A stretch of DNA of 64,000 bases from positions 49,498 through 113,497 of the forward strand of contig CAJSZQ010000011.1 of NCBI GenBank assembly GCA_910574185.1, in the 5' to 3' direction. The notes below the pieces were generated by a model. It saw nothing but the letters and a program-made list of their open reading frames with translations, had not been told where the DNA came from and made no database searches. The translations under genes were made by a program, and so were the position numbers. Shown in pieces: positions 54,811 through 63,339 of this stretch. The first letter of the stretch is position 1. The number at the start of each line of letters is the position of its first letter. This DNA is from Lachnospiraceae bacterium. GTDB lineage: Bacteria > Bacillota > Clostridia > Lachnospirales > Lachnospiraceae.

Positions 54811-55083
54811 ATGGGGTACAGAATGAGCAGATACAAAGCCGGGATGCTGGCAAGGTCAAAGGCAGGGCATGACGCCGGAAGGTTATATGTGATAATCGAG
54901 TTGGACGACGCATATGTTTATCTAGCAGACGGCAGAATTAGAACGGTTAACAATCCAAAAAAGAAGAAAATCAGACATGCAGAAATAATCTGTAAAGAAT
55001 ATGATGTATCTGCCGCAGATGATGTGCAGATACGAAGAATCTTAAAGGAAAATGAGAATATAAGGTCCAGAGAGAGTATGTAA
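54811..55083 (+). CDS. KOW-domain RNA-binding protein (L14e-like)
   Basis: A 90-residue basic protein with a KOW-like opening (GMLARSKAGHDAGRLYVIIELDDAYVYLADG) and a charged helical tail. Such proteins are regularly found between map and infA in Clostridia and are called KOW or ribosomal L14E/L6E-like. They probably bind RNA, perhaps the ribosome. GGAAGG lies about 7 bases before the ATG at 54811; the ATG at 54823 is an alternative. Confidence 0.85.
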   Translation: MGYRMSRYKAGMLARSKAGHDAGRLYVIIELDDAYVYLADGRIRTVNNPKKKKIRHAEIICKEYDVSAADDVQIRRILKENENIRSRESM

Positions 55084-55207
55084 TAATTTCTCTGCAAAGA
55101 GTATGTATAGGATTTTACATGGCAGCGCTGCGTGATGTGCAGGAAAGTTACAAAATGTGCGGTATTTTCTGTAATTAAGGTAGAAGAGATTTAGGAGGAT
55201 GTAAGGT

Positions 55208-55426
55208 ATGTCAAAGGCTGATGTAATTGAAATTGAAGGAACTGTAGTAGAGAAGCTTCCCAATGCAATGTTTCAGGTAGAACTTGAAAACGGACATCAG
55301 GTGCTTGCCCATATCAGTGGTAAGCTTAGAATGAATTTTATCAAAATATTGCCAGGTGACAAGGTAACATTAGAGCTGTCACCCTATGATTTATCCAAAG
55401 GAAGAATTATTTGGAGAGATAAATAA
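55208..55426 (+). CDS. infA: Translation initiation factor IF-1
   Basis: A 72-residue OB-fold factor occupying the A site during initiation ([60 protein letters not shown]). Full family length; AGGAGGA before the ATG. Confidence 0.98.
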   Translation: MSKADVIEIEGTVVEKLPNAMFQVELENGHQVLAHISGKLRMNFIKILPGDKVTLELSPYDLSKGRIIWRDK

Positions 55427-55433
55427 AAACTTG

Positions 55434-55463
55434 TTGACTTAAGATGAAAGACAGTGCTATAAT
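55434..55463 (+). promoter_or_regulatory. Internal promoter before rpmJ
   Basis: TTGACT (55434-55439), 18-base spacer, TATAAT (55458-55463), a strong match inside the ribosomal operon. It could drive rpmJ-rpsM-rpsK-rpsD-rpoA-rplQ on its own. Confidence 0.8.
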
Positions 55464-55564
55464 GTATAAGCACGTTTTTGGGTGCTTTATTTCGTTGCGC
55501 ATTTTTAAAGCCCCCTAAAACAAGGAACTTTAAAGGCAAAGCAATGGATGAAAGGAGGATCCCC

Positions 55565-55678
55565 GTGAAGGTTAGATCATCAGTAAAACCAATTTGCGAG
55601 AAGTGCAAAGTAATTAAAAGAAAAGGAAGCGTTCGCATAATCTGCGAAAATCCAAAGCATAAACAGCGTCAGGGATAG
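55565..55678 (+). CDS. rpmJ: 50S ribosomal protein L36
   Basis: A 37-residue zinc-ribbon protein ([14 protein letters not shown], then C and H of IICENPKH): the zinc-binding form. It begins with GTG at 55565 behind AAAGGAGG (MKVRSSVKP). A 627-base spacer to rpsM follows. Confidence 0.96.
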   Translation: MKVRSSVKPICEKCKVIKRKGSVRIICENPKHKQRQG

Positions 55679-55681
55679 GCA

Positions 55682-55886
55682 CTGAACACTTAATGAAAGC
55701 AAGCCAGAGGCGTAGCTTGAATTTAGTGAGAAGGCCGTTCTCTGAGTGAAGCGAAGAGAACTTCCACAGTGAGGAACACTTAATGAAAGCAAGCCGGAGG
55801 CGCAGCTTGAATTTAGTGATAAGGCCGTTTTCTGAGTGAAGCGAAGAGAACTTCCACAGTGAGGAACACTTAATGAAAGCAAGCCG
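55682..55886 (+). repeat. Family A tandem repeats A5-A7 in rpmJ-rpsM spacer
   Basis: Two full units and a third start at an exact 90-base period (AACACTTAATG at 55685, 55775 and 55865). This is a sequence-diverged subtype (TTAATGAAAGC instead of TTAGCGAAGCC) with the same second stem: GTTCTCT/AGAGAAC in A5 and GTTTTCT/AGAGAAC with a wobble in A6. Confidence 0.85.
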
Positions 55887-56114
55887 AATATATCCCGCAA
55901 TTTAAAGTGCAAATTGCAGACAAAGTTTATGAACCAAAATTAGGCGGCTGATAACCGGTACGTAAGTGCGTACAGGTTATTTCAAATATACAAGGAGCAC
56001 CTGTAGCCGGTGAAGTCCTCGTATATTGCTTCTAATGCCGGCCCGTCATTACCGGATAATCTCTGTTCGGTGGCCGGAAAGGACGTGATACCGGACACGT
56101 CTGGACGAATGAGA
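55887..56114 (+). other. Middle of the rpmJ-rpsM spacer
   Basis: No gene is credible. It can form a hairpin ATAACC.GTACG / CGTAC.GGTTAT (about 55951-55981) and a GC-rich set of pairing CCGG-rich blocks (56035-56100). The spacer ends with family B units before rpsM. Confidence 0.5.
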
Positions 56115-56243
56115 CAGTAAGCTCGTGAGAAACTTTGCTAACTGCTCAAAAGAGGAAGTTCCTTACACTAAGCTCGTGTAAGACCTCGCAAAGTGAACAG
56201 GAACAACTCTTCGCAGTAAGCTCATGAAAAACTTCGCTAACTG
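56115..56243 (+). repeat. Family B repeats B8-B10 in rpmJ-rpsM spacer
   Basis: Units at 56115-56144, 56166-56195 and 56214-56243. Stems CAGTAAGC/GCTAACTG (B8, B10) and CACTAAGC/GCAAAGTG (B9). Compared with CACTAGAC/GTCAAGTG elsewhere, both arms changed together, which supports pairing. Loops TCGTGAGAAACTTT, TCGTGTAAGACCTC, TCATGAAAAACTTC. Confidence 0.75.
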
Positions 56244-56305
56244 CTCAGCAGTCCCTATTAAAGACAATGTAACAAATAATTTTTAGGAAAATGGAGGAAA
56301 ATCAC

Positions 56306-56674
56306 ATGGCTCGTATAGCAGGTGTAGACTTACCAAGAGACAAACGTGTTGAAATCGGACTGACTTATATTTATGGAATCGGCAGACCGAGTGCAACCAG
56401 AATTCTTGCAGAGGCAGGCGTAGACCCTAATATCCGCTGCAGAGATTTGACAGATGAAGATGTAAAGAAGATTAGTGCAGTAATTGATAAAACTCAGGTT
56501 GTAGAGGGTGATCTTCGCAGAGAGATTGCTTTGAACATTAAGAGACTGCAGGAGATTGGATGCTACAGAGGTATCCGTCACAGAAAGGGACTTCCGGTTC
56601 GTGGTCAGAAGACAAAGACCAACGCAAGAACAAGAAAGGGTCCAAAGAGAACAGTAGCTAATAAGAAAAAGTAA
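56306..56674 (+). CDS. rpsM: 30S ribosomal protein S13
   Basis: A 122-residue head protein contacting tRNA ([41 protein letters not shown]). I start at ATG 56306 with GGAGGA eight bases ahead; the upstream in-frame ATG (56291) overlaps that site. Confidence 0.97.
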   Translation: MARIAGVDLPRDKRVEIGLTYIYGIGRPSATRILAEAGVDPNIRCRDLTDEDVKKISAVIDKTQVVEGDLRREIALNIKRLQEIGCYRGIRHRKGLPVRGQKTKTNARTRKGPKRTVANKKK

Positions 56675-56677
56675 ATA

Positions 56678-56765
56678 TTTTGTGAAGGCAAGCTGTAAGC
56701 GCAGCTTAAGGTTAGTATTTACTTTGTTCTTCGAGCATAGCGAGAAGAACTTCATTAAAAATTCA
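56678..56765 (+). repeat. Degenerate family A repeat (A8) in rpsM-rpsK spacer
   Basis: A shortened unit with GGTTAGT and a clean stem GTTCTTC/GAAGAAC around GAGCATAGCGA, followed by the rpsK ribosome site region. Confidence 0.65.
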
Positions 56766-56798
56766 TCAAAAAAAAGGAAAGTGTAGGTTAGTTTTATT

Positions 56799-57194
56799 AT
56801 GGCAAAGAAAGTTACAAAGAAAGTGACAAAGAAGCGTGTCAAGAAAAACGTTGAACGCGGACAGGCACATATCCAGTCATCTTTTAATAACACAATCGTT
56901 ACATTGACCGATGCTCAGGGTAATGCTCTTTCATGGGCAAGTGCCGGTGGTCTTGGATTTAAAGGTTCAAGGAAATCTACTCCTTATGCGGCACAGATGG
57001 CGGCAGAGACTGCAGCTAAGGCAGCATTAATTCATGGATTGAAGTCAGTAGATGTTATGGTAAAGGGACCAGGTTCCGGAAGAGAAGCGGCAATTCGTGC
57101 CCTTCAGGCATGCGGAATAGACGTAACAAGCATTAAAGACGTTACGCCTGTGCCGCACAATGGATGTCGCCCGCCGAAGCGTAGAAGAGTCTAA
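56799..57194 (+). CDS. rpsK: 30S ribosomal protein S11
   Basis: A 131-residue platform protein ([56 protein letters not shown] end). The first 20 residues form a Lys/Val-rich repeat ([14 protein letters not shown]), a minor length variation. Confidence 0.97.
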   Translation: MAKKVTKKVTKKRVKKNVERGQAHIQSSFNNTIVTLTDAQGNALSWASAGGLGFKGSRKSTPYAAQMAAETAAKAALIHGLKSVDVMVKGPGSGREAAIRALQACGIDVTSIKDVTPVPHNGCRPPKRRRV

Positions 57195-57244
57195 TTGGTT
57201 ACCCTTATAGATAGCATTTGAGATAATAGGAGGAGATATAGGAC

Positions 57245-57838
57245 ATGGCAGTAAATAGAGTTCCGGTTCTGAAAAGATGCCGTTCCCTTGGAATGGAGCC
57301 GGTATATTTAGGAATTGATAAGAAATCCAGAAGACAGTTGAAGAGATCCAACAGAAAAATGAGCGAGTATGGTCTCCAGTTACGCGAGAAGCAGAAAGCA
57401 AAATTCATTTACGGCGTATTAGAGAAGCCTTTCCGGAATTATTTTAAGAAGGCACAGCGCATGAGCGGTATGACTGGTTCTAATCTGATGATTATGCTTG
57501 AGAGCAGACTGGACAACGTTGTATTCCGTATGGGTCTGGCAAGAACACGTCGCGAGGCGAGACAGATTGTTGACCATAAGCACGTATTAGTAAATGGCAA
57601 GCAGGTGAATATTCCGTCTTATCTTGTTAAGGCTGGTGATGTAATTGAGATTAAGGAGAAGTGCAGAGGCTCTCAGAGATATAAGGATATTTTGGAAGTG
57701 ACAGGCGGACGTCTGGTTCCAGGCTGGATTGAGGCAGACCATGAGAACCTGAAAGCAACCGTAAAAGAGCTTCCGACTCGTGATGAGATTGATGTTCCAG
57801 TAGATGAGATGCTGATTGTCGAGTTGTATTCTAAATAA
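57245..57838 (+). CDS. rpsD: 30S ribosomal protein S4
   Basis: A 197-residue assembly initiator with an S4 RNA-binding domain (MLESRLDNVVFRMGLARTRREARQ; VNGKQVNIPSYLVKAGDVIEIKE). Only one cysteine near the N-terminus, so this is the zinc-free form. AGGAGGA region before the ATG. Confidence 0.97.
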   Translation: MAVNRVPVLKRCRSLGMEPVYLGIDKKSRRQLKRSNRKMSEYGLQLREKQKAKFIYGVLEKPFRNYFKKAQRMSGMTGSNLMIMLESRLDNVVFRMGLARTRREARQIVDHKHVLVNGKQVNIPSYLVKAGDVIEIKEKCRGSQRYKDILEVTGGRLVPGWIEADHENLKATVKELPTRDEIDVPVDEMLIVELYSK

Positions 57839-57877
57839 TAGGATTTAGAGATTCACCCCACAAGGAGGGACTATATA

Positions 57878-58837
57878 GTGTTTGATTTTAATAAACCAAA
57901 TATCGAGATAACCGAGATTTCAGAAGATAAGAGATACGGAAGATTCGTTGTGGAGCCTCTTGAGAGAGGTTATGGAACAACGCTTGGAAACTCTCTTAGA
58001 AGAATCATGCTTTCGTCGCTTCCTGGTGCAGCAATTAGCCAGGTGAAGATTGACAAAGTATTGCATGAGTTCAGTTCCATCCCAGGTGTAAAGGAAGACG
58101 TTACTGAGATTGTCATGAATTTAAAATCACTGGCAATTAAGAACACATCCGAGACTGACGAACCAAAGACGGTTTATATCGAATTTGAAGGCGAGGGTGT
58201 GGTAACAGGCGCGGACATCCAGGTGGATTCTGATATTGAGATTATGAACCCGGAAACTGTTATTGCAACGCTGAACGGTGGAGCTGACAGCAAACTGTAT
58301 ATGGAACTTACCATTACAAAGGGAAGAGGATATGTAAGTGCAGATAAGAACAAGAATGAAGAGCTGCCGATTGCAGTGATTCCGGTTGATTCTATCTACA
58401 CTCCGGTAGAGCGTGTGAATCTCACTGTAGAAAATACACGTGTTGGTCAGATTACAGACTTCGACAAATTAACATTGGATGTTTGGACAAATGGAACATT
58501 GGTTCCGGATGAAGCCGTTAGTTTGGCGGCTAAGGTACTTAGCGAGCATCTGAAGCTATTTATTGATTTATCAGAGGTTGCACAGGCTGCTGAAGTTATG
58601 ATAGAGAAGGAAGACGACGAGAAAGAGAAAGTACTTGAGATGAGTATCGATGAGCTTGAGCTATCCGTTCGTTCCTTTAACTGTCTGAAGAGAGCAGGAA
58701 TTAATACAGTAGAAGAACTGACAAACAGAACTCCAGAGGATATGATGAAGGTGCGTAACCTTGGACGTAAGTCTTTGGAGGAAGTATTGGCAAAACTCAA
58801 AGAGCTTGGCCTGGAATTAAGCCAGGGAGAGGAATAA
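57878..58837 (+). CDS. rpoA: RNA polymerase subunit alpha
   Basis: A 319-residue subunit. The N-terminal dimerisation part ([29 protein letters not shown]) and the C-terminal DNA/activator-binding part ([36 protein letters not shown]) are complete. GTG start at 57878, ten bases after AAGGAGGG. In the operon just before rplQ. Confidence 0.98.
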   Translation: MFDFNKPNIEITEISEDKRYGRFVVEPLERGYGTTLGNSLRRIMLSSLPGAAISQVKIDKVLHEFSSIPGVKEDVTEIVMNLKSLAIKNTSETDEPKTVYIEFEGEGVVTGADIQVDSDIEIMNPETVIATLNGGADSKLYMELTITKGRGYVSADKNKNEELPIAVIPVDSIYTPVERVNLTVENTRVGQITDFDKLTLDVWTNGTLVPDEAVSLAAKVLSEHLKLFIDLSEVAQAAEVMIEKEDDEKEKVLEMSIDELELSVRSFNCLKRAGINTVEELTNRTPEDMMKVRNLGRKSLEEVLAKLKELGLELSQGEE

Positions 58838-59060
58838 AGCGGCGCAGTCCGCAATGCCGAATGGGCTAAAGGTTCAGTCGGCTTCCATTAACCAATGCGT
58901 ATAGTCAGAGACGCAGTGCAAGGTTAGTGAAATTTCATTCTTCGGAACTTGGCCGGTATTTTCTGGGTTAGTCTGAAGAACTGAGTTTAAAAAGTCCGTC
59001 AGTAAGCCCGATGTGTGTGACGGCAGCATTTGGCTAGTAAGCCCGATGAATGCATAACCA
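58838..59060 (+). repeat. Repeat-derived rpoA-rplQ spacer
   Basis: A 251-base spacer (usual size is tens of bases) with degenerate family A pieces (GCAAGGTTAGTGAAATTTC, GAACTTGGCCGGTATTTTC, the latter shared with the rplW-rplB spacer) and two family B-like half units (AGTAAGCCCGATG twice). No gene. Confidence 0.6.
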
Positions 59061-59088
59061 AGTGTTTATAATATGGAGGAAAAGAAAA

Positions 59089-59625
59089 ATGGCAAAATAT
59101 AGAAAGCTTGGCAGAACATCAAGCCAGAGAAAAGCTTTGATTAGAAACCAGGTAACAGCGCTTCTGAATCATGGCAAGATTGTTACCACAGAGGCTAAGG
59201 CAAAGGAAATCCGCAAAGTTGCAGAGGGTCTGATTGCACTGGCAGTAAAGGAAAAAGATAACTTCGAGGAAGTTACTGTGACAGCAAAGGTTGCACGTAA
59301 GGACAAGGATGGTAAAAGAGTAAAAGAAGTTGTAGACGGCAAGAAGGTTACCGTATACGATGAAGTTGAAAAGAAGATTAAGAAGGATTTGCCTTCCAGA
59401 CTTTATGCAAGAAGACAGATGCTGAGAGTTCTTTATCCTGTAAAGGAAGTTCCAGCCGCACCGGCAGGAAGAAAGAAGAACACAAAGAACGTGGATCTTG
59501 TCGCCAAATTATTCGACGAGATTGCTCCAAAGTATGAGAACCGTAACGGTGGCTACACAAGAATCGTTAAGATTGGCCAGCGTAAAGGTGATGCAGCTAT
59601 GGAAGTTCTGATTGAACTGGTATAA
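59089..59625 (+). CDS. rplQ: 50S ribosomal protein L17
   Basis: A 178-residue protein near the tunnel exit ([21 protein letters not shown]; ...[23 protein letters not shown]). The central part carries an inserted lysine-rich stretch of about 50 residues ([20 protein letters not shown], then an Ala/Pro-Gly-Arg-Lys stretch) that makes it longer than the 116-127 residues usual elsewhere; longer L17 is known in Lachnospiraceae. Start ATG 59089 behind GGAGGA. Last gene of the operon. Confidence 0.95.
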   Translation: MAKYRKLGRTSSQRKALIRNQVTALLNHGKIVTTEAKAKEIRKVAEGLIALAVKEKDNFEEVTVTAKVARKDKDGKRVKEVVDGKKVTVYDEVEKKIKKDLPSRLYARRQMLRVLYPVKEVPAAPAGRKKNTKNVDLVAKLFDEIAPKYENRNGGYTRIVKIGQRKGDAAMEVLIELV

Positions 59626-59631
59626 ACGTAT

Positions 59632-59674
59632 AAGAAGCTTTGCACATGGGCTAAAGGTGCAAAGCTTCTTTTTA
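59632..59674. terminator. Terminator of the ribosomal operon
   Basis: AAGAAGCTTTGCAC pairs perfectly with GTGCAAAGCTTCTT (loop of 11 bases) followed by TTTT; also usable by the convergent tdk gene. Confidence 0.92.
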
Positions 59675-60250
59675 TTTTGTACGTTTCTTAGGGCCGAGTT
59701 TCCCTTCTTTATAATGCTTTCTGCACAGCGACGTATAACAGTCGTTACCGCCTAAAACCACCTGCGAGCCTGTACGGATAATTTCTTCGTCTGCCGTAAA
59801 GCGGGTGGTACAGCTTGCGCCGTCGCCGCACCAGCAGACCGTTTTTAATTCTTCGATTACATCAGCCCACGCAAGAAGCCACATACTGCCCTCAAACAGC
59901 TCGCGGCGAAAATCCGTACGGAGTCCGTAACAGATAACCGGAATCTTTAAATCATCTACAATATGCTCAAAAAATTCAATGTCAGATTTTTTACAGAATT
60001 GTGCTTCATCTATGATAATACAGTCATATTTCTGAAGTTCTGTATCGTTCATTGCAATCACGTCTTCCACATATTTACACGAGTGTTCCAGTCCAATGCG
60101 GCTGCGTATTACGCCAATATCGCGCGTATCGATTTTTGGTTTTGCCAGAAGAGCGTCTTTGCCGCGCTCGTAATAGTTGTATGCGGTCATCAGGGCATTT
60201 GCTGTTTTGGAGCTGCCCATGGTTCCATGCCGGAAATATAATTTAGCCAT
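59672..60250 (-). CDS. tdk: Thymidine kinase
   Basis: A 192-residue type II thymidine kinase that phosphorylates thymidine for salvage. The P-loop GTMGSSKTANAL (residues about 10-21), the DEAQF motif (CIIIDEAQFCKK) and the zinc cysteines (CWCGDGASCTTRF and a C-terminal C-x-KH region) are visible. It is convergent with the ribosomal operon. Length fits the family. Confidence 0.95.
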   Translation of the reverse strand: MAKLYFRHGTMGSSKTANALMTAYNYYERGKDALLAKPKIDTRDIGVIRSRIGLEHSCKYVEDVIAMNDTELQKYDCIIIDEAQFCKKSDIEFFEHIVDDLKIPVICYGLRTDFRRELFEGSMWLLAWADVIEELKTVCWCGDGASCTTRFTADEEIIRTGSQVVLGGNDCYTSLCRKHYKEGKLGPKKRTK

Positions 60251-60446
60251 AATAGTATCCTTTTAATCATATATTTGCATAATAAAGATATTATGCGCGA
60301 TATCATTCAGTTTACCATAGAAGAAGAAAAAAAGGGAGATAAAAATTAGTAATTAATCATTGAAATAAGGATAGCACGAAAAGAGATTATGACTTATAAT
60401 AATCGTAAGAAACAAGAAATTTTAATGGGAATAAAGGGATTAGAAT

Positions 60447-60956
60447 ATGCGCTATGGGAGTATAAAAAATTGTGATATTGCCGATGGACCGGGAGTGAGG
60501 GTCAGTTTATTTGTTTCCGGCTGCAGGCACCACTGTAAAGGATGTTTTAATGCGGAGACCTGGGATTTTGAGTATGGGAAATTATATTCGCAGGAGACGG
60601 AAGACGAGATTATTCGGATGCTGGGGGAAGAGTTTATACAGGGGCTTACTGTTCTTGGCGGGGAGCCTTTTGAGCCAGAGAATCAGCCGGAAGTAGCAAA
60701 GCTTATGCGCAGAGTAAAAGAAGAATATCCTGAAAAGGATATCTGGTGTTATTCGGGATATCTATATGACGCAGATATGCAGAAAGGAGGTAAAGTATAT
60801 ACGGATGTAACGGAAGACATGCTGTCCTGCATTGATGTGCTGGTAGACGGAGAGTTTGTAGAGGAGCTGAAAGATATTACATTGTTATTCCGGGGCAGCA
60901 AAAATCAGCGGTTAATTAAGCTTAAAAATGGCAGGGATGTAGGTAGATATGAGTAA
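60447..60956 (+). CDS. nrdG: Anaerobic ribonucleotide reductase activating protein
   Basis: A 169-residue radical-SAM activase that creates the glycyl radical on NrdD. The C-x3-C-x2-C motif is in FVSGCRHHCKGCFN (around residue 26), with TVLGGEPF as the SAM-binding GGEP. No nrdD is adjacent in this window, so the partner must be elsewhere. The 196-base gap to tdk is AT-rich and holds nothing I can name. Confidence 0.93.
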   Translation: MRYGSIKNCDIADGPGVRVSLFVSGCRHHCKGCFNAETWDFEYGKLYSQETEDEIIRMLGEEFIQGLTVLGGEPFEPENQPEVAKLMRRVKEEYPEKDIWCYSGYLYDADMQKGGKVYTDVTEDMLSCIDVLVDGEFVEELKDITLLFRGSKNQRLIKLKNGRDVGRYE

Positions 60957-60983
60957 TATTGGGACGGAAATGCGGAGGAGTTT

Positions 60984-62273
60984 ATGAGTAAAAAGTTAAA
61001 TGTGGCGATAGCCGGTCTTGGAAGCAGGGGAAAGGATACTTATGCGGCGGCGGCTAAAATATTTCCGGATAAAATGAAAATTGTGGCGGTTGCGGATATA
61101 GATGAAGAAAAAGTTCGTGAGGCGGCCATTGAATATCAGATTCCGAAGAAAGCCTGCTTTGCCAGTGCGGAGGAAATGATTGCTCAGGATAAACTGGCAG
61201 ATGTGATGTTTATTGCGACACAGGACAGACAGCATGTAAAACACGCGGTTCCGGCATTGAAAAAAGGATACCACCTTTTGCTTGAGAAGCCGATTTCACC
61301 GGATTTGAAAGAATGCAGGGAGCTGGTTAAAACTGCCAGGGAATGTAACCGGCAGGTGATTATCTGCCATGTATTACGGTACGCTCCATTTTATGAAAAA
61401 TTAAAAGAACTGATTGATTCAGGTCTTATCGGGGAAATTGTTTCTGTCATGGCCATTGAGAATGTAGGCTGGTGGCATCAGGCCCATAGTTTTGTCAGAG
61501 GAAACTGGAGGGATGCAGATATTACGAGTCCTATGATTTTGCAGAAATGTTGTCATGACATGGATATATTGCTGTGGCTTACAGGAAAAACCTGTAAGTC
61601 TGTAAGTTCTTTTGGCGATACATATCTGTTTCGGAAAGAACAGGCGCCGAAAGGCGCTGCAGAGAGATGTCTGGATGGTTGTGAAGTAAAGGCGGACTGT
61701 CCGTTTGATGCAGAAAAGATATATATAGATAATAAAAAATATGGCGTACGTCATGGAAACTGCAAGTGGCCGTTGGATGTACTTACGCTGCATCCTACAG
61801 AAGAGAGTATCAGGGAGGCGCTTTATACAGGACCTTATGGAAGATGTGTATATCACTGTGATAATAATGTAGTAGATCATCAGGTGGTAAATCTGAATAT
61901 GACGGACGGTTCAACGATTAGTTTAACAATGTGCGGATTTACAGCAGAAATTAGCCGCTATACCAAATTTATGGGTACAAAAGGGGAAATTATTGCGGAT
62001 ATGGCGGAAAATACTATTTACATTACCGAATTTGGAAAAGATATCGACGTAATAGATGTCGGTGAACTGGCCGAAGACTTGTCGAGACATGGAGGCGGTG
62101 ATTACCGTCTGGTGGAAGAGTTTCTGGATATGATAATTGAGGGAAGAGAGCCGGACGGTCGGACAACGTCTGTAGAATGTTCGATGGAGAGCCATTACTG
62201 TGCGTTGGCAGCGGAAGAATCCCGTTTGAAGGGCGGAACAGTGATAGAAATAGAGCCGATGAGACAGATATAA
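60984..62273 (+). CDS. Gfo/Idh/MocA-family oxidoreductase
   Basis: A 429-residue NAD(P)-dependent dehydrogenase. The N-terminal Rossmann fold has VAIAGLGSRGKDTYAAA (residues 6-22) and the family EKP motif in LLLEKPISPDL (around residue 100). The C-terminal domain has an unusual cysteine set (CLDGCEVKADCPFDAE; NCKWP; GRCVYHCDNN) that could bind a metal and is a subfamily trait. Substrate likely a sugar or inositol-like polyol, not readable. GGAGGA precedes the ATG; 27 bases after nrdG. Confidence 0.85.
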   Translation: MSKKLNVAIAGLGSRGKDTYAAAAKIFPDKMKIVAVADIDEEKVREAAIEYQIPKKACFASAEEMIAQDKLADVMFIATQDRQHVKHAVPALKKGYHLLLEKPISPDLKECRELVKTARECNRQVIICHVLRYAPFYEKLKELIDSGLIGEIVSVMAIENVGWWHQAHSFVRGNWRDADITSPMILQKCCHDMDILLWLTGKTCKSVSSFGDTYLFRKEQAPKGAAERCLDGCEVKADCPFDAEKIYIDNKKYGVRHGNCKWPLDVLTLHPTEESIREALYTGPYGRCVYHCDNNVVDHQVVNLNMTDGSTISLTMCGFTAEISRYTKFMGTKGEIIADMAENTIYITEFGKDIDVIDVGELAEDLSRHGGGDYRLVEEFLDMIIEGREPDGRTTSVECSMESHYCALAAEESRLKGGTVIEIEPMRQI

Positions 62274-62323
62274 AAGGTATTCCATCTCCATGAGCAGTGT
62301 CTCTTAAAGGAATTAACTTTTTG

Positions 62324-62352
62324 TTTACAAATACGACGGATAGGATTATAAT
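62324..62352 (+). promoter_or_regulatory. Promoter of the FMN riboswitch operon
   Basis: TTTACA (62324-62329), 17-base spacer, TATAAT (62347-62352). It starts the leader that contains the riboswitch. Confidence 0.7.
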
Positions 62353-62408
62353 AAGAATCAGCAGATAATGTTACTGCAACCACCGAATTCTGAGAAAAGA
62401 ATATAGAA

Positions 62409-62530
62409 GTCTTTGTGGCAGGGTGCAAGTCCCTACCGATGGTATAGTCCATGACCCGCGTAAGCGGCTGATCTGGTGACCTTGTGTGAGGAATTCCAGA
62501 ACCGACGGTATAGTCCGGATGAGAAAAGAC
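62409..62530 (+). promoter_or_regulatory. FMN riboswitch (RFN element)
   Basis: Conserved RFN blocks in order: GTCTTT (closing stem P1), GGCAGGGTGCAAGTCCCTACC, GGTATAGTCC, TGATCTGGTG, CCAGAACCGACGGTATAGTC, GGATGAGAAAAGAC. P1 closes as GTCTTT/AAAGAC. FMN binding would favour the downstream terminator and shut off ribU. Seen directly and well known for this family. Confidence 0.95.
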
Positions 62531-62547
62531 ATTTTCTGCAAATAATG

Positions 62548-62575
62548 CCCGGGACGATTTCGTTCCGGGTTTTTT
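62548..62575 (+). terminator. Riboswitch expression-platform terminator
   Basis: CCCGGGACGA pairs with TCGTTCCGGG followed by six T, between the riboswitch and ribU. Confidence 0.9.
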
Positions 62576-62602
62576 AAACTTTTTATTAGGAGGATTGGAG
62601 AG

Positions 62603-63253
62603 ATGAGCCAGACAGATGAGACAATGAGACAAAATGTTGTAACAGGAAAGAAAGCGGGAATCCGGGTAAAGACCATTGCTTTTGTGGGATTGATGGGAGG
62701 AGTGAGCGCAGTGCTTATGCTTTTCCGGTTTCCGATTCCGTTTATGCCGCCATTTATGTCCTTTGACCTATCCGGAGTTATGGAGATGCTTGGAGGATTT
62801 ATGTTCGGACCGATGGCAGCATTCTGTATTATTGTGATGAAGATATTATTACAGCTTGTAATCCAGGGTTCCTTTTCTTTAGGGACAGGAGAGCTTCAGG
62901 GAATTATCTTAAGTAGCTGTTATGTACTTCCGGCGATTTTTATTTATCACAGAAATAAGACAAAAAAGACGGCGGCGGCAGGTATGGCGGTAAGTACGGT
63001 CCTTGTAGCAATAGTTGCAGTGTTTACGAATCTATATATGATTATTCCGTTTTATGTGAATCTGTTTGGAATGACAATGGAGGATATTATTGCGATGTGT
63101 ACGGCTGTGAATCCGGCTATGAAAGATGCTATGACAATGGCTCTGTTTGGAATTGTTCCGTTTAACTTGATTAAATACGGCGCGACTTCCATTCTGACAT
63201 TTCTTCTGTATAAGAGGCTGAGTCGGTTTATTAAGAGTGTTATTGAGAAATAA
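62603..63253 (+). CDS. ribU: Riboflavin ECF transporter substrate-binding subunit
   Basis: A 216-residue integral membrane protein with about six segments. The region FPIPFMPPFMSFDLSGVMEMLGGFMFGPM matches RibU-type S-components of energy-coupling-factor transporters. The FMN riboswitch directly upstream fixes riboflavin as ligand. It needs the shared EcfAAT module encoded elsewhere. Ribosome site TAGGAGGA. Confidence 0.93.
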   Translation: MSQTDETMRQNVVTGKKAGIRVKTIAFVGLMGGVSAVLMLFRFPIPFMPPFMSFDLSGVMEMLGGFMFGPMAAFCIIVMKILLQLVIQGSFSLGTGELQGIILSSCYVLPAIFIYHRNKTKKTAAAGMAVSTVLVAIVAVFTNLYMIIPFYVNLFGMTMEDIIAMCTAVNPAMKDAMTMALFGIVPFNLIKYGATSILTFLLYKRLSRFIKSVIEK

Positions 63254-63339
63254 TATAGCGTTATCAACGCTTTGCCGGAGGACTTTGGATTTGAATTTTT
63301 AGCCGGCAAGTGGATTAGGAAAGAAAAGGAGACAAAAAG

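Noticed and set aside
55580..55912. Minus-strand repetitive ORF over rpmJ and its spacer
   Set aside because: Antisense to rpmJ and composed of the 90-base repeat; no ribosome site.
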